From positions 1-5,024 of the forward strand of contig JAOAPW010000404.1 of assembly GCA_025463105.1 (NCBI GenBank): a DNA stretch of 5,024 nt. The letters run 5' to 3'. A program made the position numbers and the translations under genes. This document shows, one piece after another, positions 1-4,601 of this stretch. Source of the stretch: Candidatus Acidiferrum typicum (GTDB lineage Bacteria; Acidobacteriota; Terriglobia; Acidiferrales; UBA7541). The stretch's first letter is position 1, and each line of letters starts with the position of its first letter. The notes under the pieces are model-generated. The model did no database searches. It was not told the DNA's origin and saw only the letters and a list, made by a program, of their open reading frames with translations.

Positions 1-502
1 TCGCGGCGTCGCAGTTATTGTCGGCAACTCCAGGGCCATGCGGCCAGGAGTCAAGATGAGCGCCGAGTAGTATCCATTCGTCCGGCTTTTCGCGACCCCG
101 GATTTCCGCGACCACGTTTTCCTGATCGGCAAGACCACCGGCGCGCTCCTTATACTTCTCAGTGTGCACGTCCACGCCGGCTTGGCGAAATGCGGCGACA
201 CCCCAGGCTACTGCTTGCGCCTCTGCAGGGCTGCCGCTCGCGCGTCCGCCAATTTCATCTTGCAGTCGGCGAAGATTTTCGGCGAGCGGAGACTCACCCT
301 GCGCATTGGCAATAATCTTTGGCGCCGTCTGCTCGCACAGAGATTCACCGGTAGCCGAACAGGCCGGCGTATTGCTCTGCGCTGCCGCGCGAATTCCGGC
401 GAGCGGATCGGGCTGTGAGGGGGATAGTTGCGCTGCCGCGGGGATCGCGTTGACCAGAAACAGGGCAGCGAACAAAGCAGGCCAGGAATGAGCCAATCGC
501 AT
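1..502 (-). CDS. Exported M28-family zinc metallopeptidase, N-terminal part (cut by window start)
   Basis: This is a secreted or periplasmic peptidase, probably an aminopeptidase or carboxypeptidase Q-like enzyme. Only the first 167 residues lie in the window. The start is ATG at 502; the codon just upstream is TAA in the same frame, so no longer N-terminus is possible, and a GGGGGAAA sequence precedes it as a plausible ribosome binding site. Residues 1-24 form a Sec signal peptide: R3, a hydrophobic stretch at 8-20, then AAA before Q25. After a linker, residues 72-167 read like the start of an M28 catalytic domain: ENV at 128-130, a WILLGAHLDSW segment at 143-153, then GVADNN. H149 and D161 match the first zinc ligand and the bridging Asp of the family, and D151 is the usual Asp two residues after the His. 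The remaining ligands lie outside the window. After the DN pair, M28 proteins usually have small or glycine residues; here it reads NCDAA, which is slightly unusual. The family call is strong; the substrate is unknown. Confidence 0.85.
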   Translation of the reverse strand, partial: MRLAHSWPALFAALFLVNAIPAAAQLSPSQPDPLAGIRAAAQSNTPACSATGESLCEQTAPKIIANAQGESPLAENLRRLQDEIGGRASGSPAEAQAVAWGVAAFRQAGVDVHTEKYKERAGGLADQENVVAEIRGREKPDEWILLGAHLDSWPHGPGVADNNCDAA

Positions 503-552
503 TTAATTTCCCCCGCGCAGTCTCAATTTCCAGATAGAAATTCGATTCGCTA

Positions 553-558
553 ATTATA
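553..558 (-). promoter_or_regulatory. -10 element of the M28 peptidase gene
   Basis: Read on the minus strand, this is a perfect TATAAT (in GGCTATAATTAGC). It would place transcription start near 545-547 and give a leader of about 45 nt before the ATG at 502. No good -35 hexamer lies 16-18 bp upstream, so this is either an activator-dependent promoter or a chance match in an AT-rich spacer. Confidence 0.45.
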
Positions 559-662
559 GCCCATACAAAGCACCAGGTTTTACGTTTAGGAAAACGCGTC
601 GCGTCAAAGTCTTGTCTCGAAGTCCGCCTGCTGTTAGTTTTCTTCAGCACGGACAGGGGCCC

Positions 663-887
663 ATGACCAAAACAAAAAACGCAAAGTTGCAGAAAGTGTT
701 CGACGTAATTAAAAAGTTTTTTGAAGGGCAATTATCGAAACTCCCACTGGAAATTGCAAAGGTAAAACGAAAAGAGATCAATCAAATTCTTTCCAGCGCC
801 ACTCGGCCAGCTCGCAAGAAACGTTCAAAAACTTCAGGAACTCGGACGAAGCGTAAATCAAGCCGATCTCGCGCGAAATCTTCATAA
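663..887 (+). CDS. Small basic protein with lysine/arginine-rich tail, unknown function
   Basis: I do not recognise this 74-residue protein. The ATG at 663 is chosen over an in-frame TTG at 612 because it is the first ATG and follows an AGGGG at 655-659, although the spacing is short. Residues 1-44 look helical and amphipathic: hydrophobic V, F, I and L alternate with K, E and Q, including a VFDVIKKFFEGQL segment. Residues 45-74 form a low-complexity tail of Ser, Thr, Ala, Lys and Arg with about 13 basic residues in 29, resembling histone H1-like or AlgP-like tails in composition only. There is no signal peptide or membrane segment. A cytoplasmic nucleic-acid-binding or nucleoid role is a guess from charge. 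The first half of the gene is visibly A-rich compared with its GC-rich neighbours. It is divergent from the M28 peptidase gene and convergent with folP, so it would be its own transcription unit. Coding status is likely but not certain. Confidence 0.6.
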   Translation: MTKTKNAKLQKVFDVIKKFFEGQLSKLPLEIAKVKRKEINQILSSATRPARKKRSKTSGTRTKRKSSRSRAKSS

Positions 888-941
888 ATACTCATTCGCC
901 CGCGGACATCAGCACTAATGGCGTTGTTGATTGTTATAGCC

Positions 942-956
942 CGCCTCTAAGAGGCG
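942..956. terminator. Short GC hairpin between convergent genes
   Basis: CGCCTC-TAA-GAGGCG forms a perfect 6-bp stem with a 3-nt loop. It lies between the stop of the small basic protein gene (887) and the stop of folP (980-982). Its position between two convergent 3' ends suits a bidirectional terminator, but neither strand has a proper T-run after the stem, so it would be weak. Confidence 0.35.
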
Positions 957-979
957 AGTTACAAATTCGTCATAACGAT

Positions 980-1852
980 TTAAGTCGCGGCGCGAATTGC
1001 ATCAGCAACGCGCGCGACGGCGGCGATTTCGGCGACGTCATGGACGCGAACGATGTGCGCTCCACCAAGAATGGATGCGGTTACCGTGGCGGCGGTACCG
1101 GGCAAGCGTTCACCGGGAGGCCGTGGCGGCTCTCCCGGTCTGGCCAAAGCCTTGCCGAGAAAACCTTTTCGTGATGTGCCGATTACTATGGGGTAGCCGA
1201 GGCGTGCGAATTCAGGAAGCCGCGCGAGAATTTCGAAATTTTGGGTGTGGGACTTACCGAAACCGATGCCGGGATCAAGCAGAATTTGCGATTTGGCGAG
1301 GCCGGAGCGCCCGGCTCGCGCGATCGCTTCGCGAAGTCCGGTCATCACGTCGCGGATGACGTCTCGTGCAAACGGTCCTCGTTGCATTGTGAGTGGCGTG
1401 CCACGCATGTGCATCAGGATAACGGGTGCGCGTGCACGGCGTGCGACCTCGGCGAGGCCGGAATCGGTGCGCAACGCCGAAATGTCGTTGACGATTTCGG
1501 CGCCTGTGGCCAGAGCGGCTTTGGCAACTTCCGCCTTCTGTGTATCGATCGAGATAGGGATTCCCAGCTTGCCTCGCAGGGCCTGGAACAAAGGGAGGAT
1601 GCGAGAAAGCTCTTCCTGCGCGGAAACAGGCGCGGCTGAGGGACGCGTGGATTCCCCGCCAATGTCGAGAATGTCCGCGCCTTCGCGTTCTAATTCCAGC
1701 GCACGCGCGACAGCCGCTTGTAAATCCAGGAAATCACCGCCGTCGGAAAAACTGTCGGGAGTGACATTCAGAACTCCCATGATCAACGTGCGTTCTCCGA
1801 GCAGCAAGGTGCGGGAGGGCAAACGCAGGCGAAATTGTTTGCGGTTAAACAC
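980..1852 (-). CDS. folP: Dihydropteroate synthase
   Basis: This cytoplasmic folate-pathway enzyme joins 6-hydroxymethyl-7,8-dihydropterin pyrophosphate to p-aminobenzoate, giving 7,8-dihydropteroate; it is the sulfonamide target. The 290 residues form one complete TIM-barrel domain of normal family length. Motifs appear in order: MGVLNVTPDSFSDGG at 25-39 (N29 and loop 1), DIGGESTRP at 63-71 (loop 2), SIDT at 101-104, NDI at 122-124, MHMRGTP at 147-153, DPGIGFGK at 193-200, GTSRKGF at 225-231 (K229) and RVHD at 269-272. All expected pterin- and phosphate-binding positions look intact. The start is GTG at 1852; an in-frame stop lies a little upstream with no ATG between, and no clear Shine-Dalgarno precedes it, so a start a few codons away cannot be excluded. 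The segment 237-250 (Arg/Pro/Gly-rich) is a slightly long loop. The gene stands alone here, with none of the common partners (ftsH, glmM, cdaA or other fol genes) beside it. It is divergent from the LolA-like gene. Confidence 0.97.
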   Translation of the reverse strand: MFNRKQFRLRLPSRTLLLGERTLIMGVLNVTPDSFSDGGDFLDLQAAVARALELEREGADILDIGGESTRPSAAPVSAQEELSRILPLFQALRGKLGIPISIDTQKAEVAKAALATGAEIVNDISALRTDSGLAEVARRARAPVILMHMRGTPLTMQRGPFARDVIRDVMTGLREAIARAGRSGLAKSQILLDPGIGFGKSHTQNFEILARLPEFARLGYPIVIGTSRKGFLGKALARPGEPPRPPGERLPGTAATVTASILGGAHIVRVHDVAEIAAVARVADAIRAAT

Positions 1853-1861
1853 AGAACGGCA

Positions 1862-1867
1862 ATCATA
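1862..1867 (-). promoter_or_regulatory. Possible -10 element of folP
   Basis: The minus strand reads TATGAT (5 of 6 to TATAAT) just upstream of the folP GTG at 1852. A start point 6-7 nt downstream would fall within a few bases of the GTG, giving an almost leaderless mRNA, which would fit the missing Shine-Dalgarno. No convincing -35 is seen, so confidence is low. Confidence 0.25.
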
Positions 1868-1887
1868 CAGAAAGACATCAATCGTTT

Positions 1888-1917
1888 GTTAGGGGAGAAC
1901 ATGTTAGGAGAGAATAT
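1888..1917. repeat. Tandem 15-bp direct repeat in the folP/lolA-like divergent spacer
   Basis: GTTAGGGGAGAACAT (1888-1902) is followed directly by GTTAGGAGAGAATAT (1903-1917), matching at 13 of 15 positions. It lies between the two divergent genes, where a paired operator could act on either promoter. No known regulator motif is recognised. It could also be a simple local duplication. Confidence 0.6.
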
Positions 1918-1993
1918 CAAGATACCCTTTCGGAACGGATTCGTGGAATCAGTAACCCGGGAAGCGCCCGGGGCATCTGAAACAATGTGGTAG
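1901..1993 (+). CDS. Possible 30-residue leader ORF
   Basis: An ATG at 1901 follows an AGGGGAG at 1891-1897 with a 3-nt gap and opens a 30-codon frame ending at TAG 1991-1993, about 78 nt before the LolA-like start. The peptide is ordinary and hydrophilic, beginning MLGENIKIPF and ending ASETMW, with no membrane segment or lipobox. The ribosome-binding sequence is purine-rich but close to the ATG and part of the tandem repeat, so it may be coincidental. A GC hairpin lies inside the frame. This is a weak candidate. Confidence 0.2.
   Translation: MLGENIKIPFRNGFVESVTREAPGASETMW
1956..1972 (+). other. All-GC hairpin in the leader region of the LolA-like gene
   Basis: CCCGGG-AAGCG-CCCGGG gives a 6-bp all-GC stem with a 5-nt loop, about 100 nt before the LolA-like ATG. 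No T-run follows, so it is not an evident terminator. It could stabilise or structure a leader RNA if transcription starts upstream of it. Confidence 0.4.
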
Positions 1994-2070
1994 GATTGCC
2001 GCACGGATTTGAATCGCATCACAAGCTTGGATGGGTCTGTGCCACGCAGATCAGGGGAGAAGCTGGCTGA

Positions 2071-2787
2071 ATGAGGGTGTCAAGGTTCTTTAGAACGACG
2101 ATTTTACTCTGTGCAGCAGCTGCAAGTATCACGTTTTCGACACGCGCAGGCCGAAGTTCGTCACAGCAGAATGCCGGCGGGCTGGAAAATATTCTCAAAC
2201 AGCTCGACACCCAGGCAGCGGACTTCCGCAGCCTGACGGCGGACCTTGAACGCACCAAGGTGACCGTCGTAGTCAACGACAAATCCACTGAGTCCGGGAA
2301 AATCCTTGTGCGCCGCGATGACAAGATGCGCATCGAAGTGACGCAGCCCGACGCGCGAACGATCCTGCGCGACGGCGACGATTTCTACATCTACAATCCG
2401 AAGATCCATCGCGTCGAGGAATATAATCTGGGAAAGAAAAAATCGCTGGTTGACCAGTTTCTTTTGCTGGGGTTCGGCACGCCGGGATCGGAACTTAAAA
2501 AGAGCTACTCCATCACTCTGCAGGGCGAAGAGACGCTGGACAGCCGCAAGGTCGTGCTGCTGGAGTTACTGCCGAAATCGGATGATGTGAAGAACCAGGT
2601 TTCTAAAATCCAGTTGTGGCTCGACGAATCAAGCTGGCTTCCAGCGCAACAGAAGTTTTACGAAACCGGATCCGGCGATTACTTTATCATTCAGTACAAG
2701 AATATCGCGCGAAACGTGCGAATTGCCGATTCGGAATTTAAGCCTCACTGGCCGCACGGCACTACCCACGTGAAACCGCAAGGATAG
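2071..2787 (+). CDS. LolA-like outer-membrane lipoprotein carrier protein
   Basis: This is a periplasmic protein of the LolA/LolB fold, which in proteobacteria carries lipoproteins from the LolCDE exporter to the outer membrane. The ATG at 2071 follows an AGGGGAGAA at 2053-2061. The 238 residues begin with a signal peptide: R2, R5 and R8, a hydrophobic core at about 10-22, and likely cleavage near A26-G27. The mature part shows the family layout: a helix at 37-65 ending in LTADLERTK, then strands SGKILVRRDDKMRIEV at 75-90 and ILRDGDDFYIYNP at 98-110, a LELLPK segment at 164-169, and KIQLWLDESSWLPAQQKFYE at 179-198, where the substrate-linked strands pack. Length fits the family, slightly longer than E. 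coli LolA. Related periplasmic proteins of this fold bind other hydrophobic ligands, so the exact cargo is inferred and no firm symbol is given. It appears monocistronic, ending beside a large inverted repeat and convergent with ada. Confidence 0.85.
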   Translation: MRVSRFFRTTILLCAAAASITFSTRAGRSSSQQNAGGLENILKQLDTQAADFRSLTADLERTKVTVVVNDKSTESGKILVRRDDKMRIEVTQPDARTILRDGDDFYIYNPKIHRVEEYNLGKKKSLVDQFLLLGFGTPGSELKKSYSITLQGEETLDSRKVVLLELLPKSDDVKNQVSKIQLWLDESSWLPAQQKFYETGSGDYFIIQYKNIARNVRIADSEFKPHWPHGTTHVKPQG

Positions 2788-2841
2788 ATCACTCGCCCGC
2801 ATTTTTCACGACAACTTGAATCGGAAATTTGGAACTAGCAA

Positions 2842-2946
2842 GCATGCTGCAGAACGTGGCGCCGGCGTCTCGCCGGCGGTTCTTCGCTCCGCTCGCTGCC
2901 AAAAAAAACCGCCGGTGAGACGCTGGCGCCACAATCTGCGGCATGC
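2842..2946. repeat. Large inverted repeat, 40-nt arms, in the lolA-like/ada convergent spacer
   Basis: The left arm 2842-2881 pairs with the right arm 2907-2946 across a 25-nt loop (2882-2906). By hand alignment 35 pairs are Watson-Crick, three are G-T (2848/2940, 2864/2924, 2872/2916) and two are mismatched (2854/2934, 2855/2933). The left arm holds a smaller perfect hairpin, GCCGGCG-TCT-CGCCGGC at 2861-2877. The GCCGGCGTCTCGCCGGCGG core looks like the REP-type palindromes scattered between genes in many GC-rich bacteria, though copy number cannot be judged from one window. It has no transposase gene and no evident target-site duplication. Confidence 0.88.
2901..2928 (-). terminator. Probable Rho-independent terminator of ada
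   Basis: Read on the minus strand, a stem CGCCAG / CCGGCG (2928-2923 with 2915-2910; one C-A mismatch on this strand) with a 7-nt loop is followed by G and eight Ts (complement of the A-run 2901-2908). It begins about 36 nt after the ada stop, a natural place for an intrinsic terminator. It uses one arm of the larger inverted repeat and would compete with folding of the full palindrome. Confidence 0.5.
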
Positions 2947-2963
2947 CGCATTCATGATGCGCC

Positions 2964-4160
2964 CTAGCGGGTTGCCGCAACTGCCTTGGCCCGTTTTGAC
3001 CCAGCATGTGATTCTCGGGGGATCTGCGTAGAGCTCGCACCCTTCGCCATCCGTAATTCTTGTTCCAGTAAAAGCTTCTTGCGATCCAGCCCCCAGCGAT
3101 AGCCGCCGAGCGAACCGTCGGTACGAATGACGCGGTGGCAGGGAACCACGATCGAAGCGGGGTTGGTGGCGCACGCGCGCGCAACGGCTCGCGTGGCGGT
3201 GGGCCGTCCGAGCGAATTCGCCAGCTGGCTGTAAGTTCGCGTCGCGCCGAATGGTATCGCGCGCAGCGCTTCCCAGACGCGGCGCTGGAAAGCAGTAGCA
3301 GCCACGTCGGTGGGCAAATCGAGCTGCGGTTGCGAGCCCGCGAGATGCCGAACGATCGCGCGAACCCATTGAGAATGCTCATTCGAGTTGCGGCTGATAT
3401 CGGCCTGCGGGTATTCGTTGCGAAGCGCGGCAGCCAACGGTTCGTCCTTATCGCCGAGATAAACGGCTGAGATACCGCGGTCCGTTGCGGCGACAAGCAC
3501 TCGCCCCAGGGCGCAATCGGCAATCGTGTAGGAAATCCGCATGCCGTGACCACCCCGGCGGTACGTAGCAGGCGTCATGCCAAGTTGCTCATCGGATTTT
3601 TCGTAGAGACGGCTCGGCGATCCGTATCCGGTTTCATAAAGTGCTGTTGTCACGTCAGTCCCCTTTCGTAAATTGGATTTCAGCCGCTCGACGCGAATCG
3701 CATCGGCATACTGCCGCGGCGTAATTCCCATCGCGTGACGGAAGCTGCGTTGCAAATGTTGCGCGCTTAGACCTGCGGTGGCAGCGAGGCGGCGAAGGTC
3801 TGCGGGGCGATCCGTATCCGTGCCTGCGTCGATTTCGCGGCACACGCGGCTTATCAGTTCAGACTGCATGCTGCGCGGCGCGTTTTGTGGGCGGCAACGC
3901 AGGCAGGCGCGGAAACCCGCTCGCTCCGCAGCCTCGGGGATGGCGAAGAACTGTATCTGCTTCGGGCGCGGACGGCGTGAAGGGCACGACGGGCGGCAAT
4001 AAATTCCTGTCGAGCGCACGCCATAGACGAACGCGCTGTCCATGCGCGCGTCGCGCGAAGCGACGGCGGTGAGGCATCGTCGTCTTGAGAGCGTCCCCGA
4101 AACTGGAAGCGTATTTGCTGATTTCATCACGCGCCGGAACATCCCTTTCGCAATCAACAT
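2964..4160 (-). CDS. ada: Bifunctional Ada: alkylation-responsive activator and O6-alkylguanine-DNA alkyltransferase
   Basis: Ada repairs alkylated DNA by transferring alkyl groups irreversibly to its own cysteines; once its N-terminal cysteine is methylated it activates alkylation-repair genes, usually including its own. The 398 residues show all three parts. The zinc domain at about 30-92 has GIYCRPSCPSR and FRACLRCRP, giving C55, C59, C86 and C89; C55 matches the methyl-accepting C38 of E. coli Ada. An AraC-type helix-turn-helix domain spans about 98-204, with LAATAGLSAQHLQRSFRHAM at 125-144 and ETGYGSPSRLYEKSDEQLGM at 176-195. The alkyltransferase domain at about 208-370 carries FQRRVWEALRAIPFGATRTY at 291-310, RAVARAC at 324-330 (R324 as the Arg finger) and PCHRVI at 340-345 with acceptor C341. 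All catalytic residues are intact. ATG 4160 is used, with GGA 10 nt upstream; TTG 4166 and ATGs at 4142 and 4127 are alternatives. A polar, basic tail of about 28 residues follows the domain, which E. coli Ada lacks. It is a single-gene unit. Confidence 0.95.
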   Translation of the reverse strand: MLIAKGMFRRVMKSANTLPVSGTLSRRRCLTAVASRDARMDSAFVYGVRSTGIYCRPSCPSRRPRPKQIQFFAIPEAAERAGFRACLRCRPQNAPRSMQSELISRVCREIDAGTDTDRPADLRRLAATAGLSAQHLQRSFRHAMGITPRQYADAIRVERLKSNLRKGTDVTTALYETGYGSPSRLYEKSDEQLGMTPATYRRGGHGMRISYTIADCALGRVLVAATDRGISAVYLGDKDEPLAAALRNEYPQADISRNSNEHSQWVRAIVRHLAGSQPQLDLPTDVAATAFQRRVWEALRAIPFGATRTYSQLANSLGRPTATRAVARACATNPASIVVPCHRVIRTDGSLGGYRWGLDRKKLLLEQELRMAKGASSTQIPRESHAGSKRAKAVAATR

Positions 4161-4177
4161 ATCCAATTGATCCCTGA

Positions 4178-4185
4178 TGCGCTAT
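4178..4185 (-). promoter_or_regulatory. Ada-box-like octamer upstream of ada
   Basis: The minus strand reads ATAGCGCA, one base from the E. coli Ada-box core AAAGCGCA, 18-25 nt before the ada ATG. The A-rich flank of the E. coli site is missing and the position is close to the start codon, so this may be chance. Confidence 0.2.
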
Positions 4186-4244
4186 CCGAATCTTGCGGTC
4201 AAACTAAAATTCAAATGGATCGCGAGAGAGGCGGTTTTTTTGAT

Positions 4245-4254
4245 ATGACGTCAT
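4245..4254. promoter_or_regulatory. Perfect palindrome ATGACGTCAT upstream of ada
   Basis: A 10-bp perfect palindrome lies in an AT-rich stretch about 85 nt before the ada start, in the region where a promoter or operator is expected. No regulator is assigned. Confidence 0.3.
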
Positions 4255-4280
4255 GATATTTTCGTATTGTTGAGGGTGTC

Positions 4281-4366
4281 ACCCGTACGGGGTTTCTACG
4301 CCCCCCTCGGTACATTTTCCCACGCTCCTGCGGTGGGCTACGTTGTTTCGTCCCTCTGGGACTTTT
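4281..4366 (+). repeat. Degenerate three-hairpin intergenic repeat
   Basis: Three hairpins follow one another: ACCC-GTACG-GGGT (4281-4293), CCCACGC-TCCT-GCG(G)TGGG with one bulged G (4319-4337), and GTCCC-TCT-GGGAC (4350-4362) followed by TTTT. The layout, with GGCTACGTTGTTTCGTCCC joining the last two, resembles palindrome-rich interspersed repeats I associate with Acidobacteriota and similar genomes (recalled, not searched). The last hairpin plus T4 could also act as a weak plus-strand terminator. Confidence 0.55.
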
Positions 4367-4532
4367 GAAGGATGCAGAAGTTGAATGCCGGGTCCTGAGC
4401 ATTCTTGACTGAACTAAGAAACGGAGTAGGAAACTAAGGTATTAAAAGACCGAAGTAAAACACCGGAGAAGGAAGCGTGTTGGCCGGCCATCCCGGGAGG
4501 TATGCATTAGGACAATCTACCTGAAACGTGAA

Positions 4533-4561
4533 TTGACGGAAGAATTCGCAAAGAGGATATT
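4533..4561 (+). promoter_or_regulatory. Sigma70-like promoter of the PilZ gene
   Basis: TTGACG (4533-4538, 5 of 6 to consensus) and GATATT (4556-4561, 4 of 6) are separated by exactly 17 bp. The predicted start is near 4567-4569, giving a leader of about 35 nt that includes the GGAGGAG ribosome binding site. This is the best promoter in the window by eye. Confidence 0.55.
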
Positions 4562-4575
4562 CACTGCGCGCAGTG
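4562..4575. promoter_or_regulatory. Perfect 14-bp palindrome, operator candidate
   Basis: CACTGCG-CGCAGTG is a perfect palindrome with no spacer. It begins directly after the -10 hexamer and covers the predicted transcription start of the PilZ gene, where a dimeric repressor would block initiation. The regulator is unknown. Confidence 0.45.
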
Positions 4576-4601
4576 CCAGATGCGGAGGAGCCAGCACACC
4601 C

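Larger units (their letters stand above)
4161..4601. other. 441-nt divergent spacer between ada and the PilZ gene
   Basis: No protein gene is supported here. From ada outward it holds an Ada-box-like octamer (4178-4185), an AT-rich stretch with the palindrome ATGACGTCAT (4245-4254), a run of three small hairpins (4281-4366), an unstructured purine-rich stretch (about 4370-4530), and a promoter with palindrome for the PilZ gene (4533-4575). No transposase or tRNA is present. Confidence 0.7.

Noticed and set aside
345..731. 128-codon frame on the minus strand over the M28 gene start
   Set aside because: It overlaps the M28 signal peptide and the small basic protein gene in other frames and shows no family features.
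1245..1892. 215-codon frame on the plus strand opposite folP
   Set aside because: The folP motifs on the minus strand are unmistakable; the plus frame is Arg/Ser/Ala-rich low-complexity sequence typical of an antisense shadow.
1783..2022. 79-codon minus-strand frame with a hydrophobic, Cys-rich end overlapping the folP start
   Set aside because: It ends inside folP and shows no conserved domain. The hydrophobic segment with cysteines hints at a small lipoprotein, but it overlaps folP N-terminal coding.
2101..2120. Possible lipobox around Cys14 of the LolA-like protein
   Set aside because: The residue before the Cys is Leu rather than Gly, Ala or Ser, and the Cys sits inside the hydrophobic core, so a normal signal peptidase I substrate is more likely.
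2842..2946. Inverted repeat as ends of an insertion sequence or a CRISPR unit
   Set aside because: There is no transposase, only a 25-nt loop, no direct target repeats seen, and no repeat-spacer periodicity.
2789..3553. 254-codon minus-strand frame within ada
   Set aside because: It is an alternate frame of the ada gene, which has all domain motifs intact, and it also crosses the inverted repeat.
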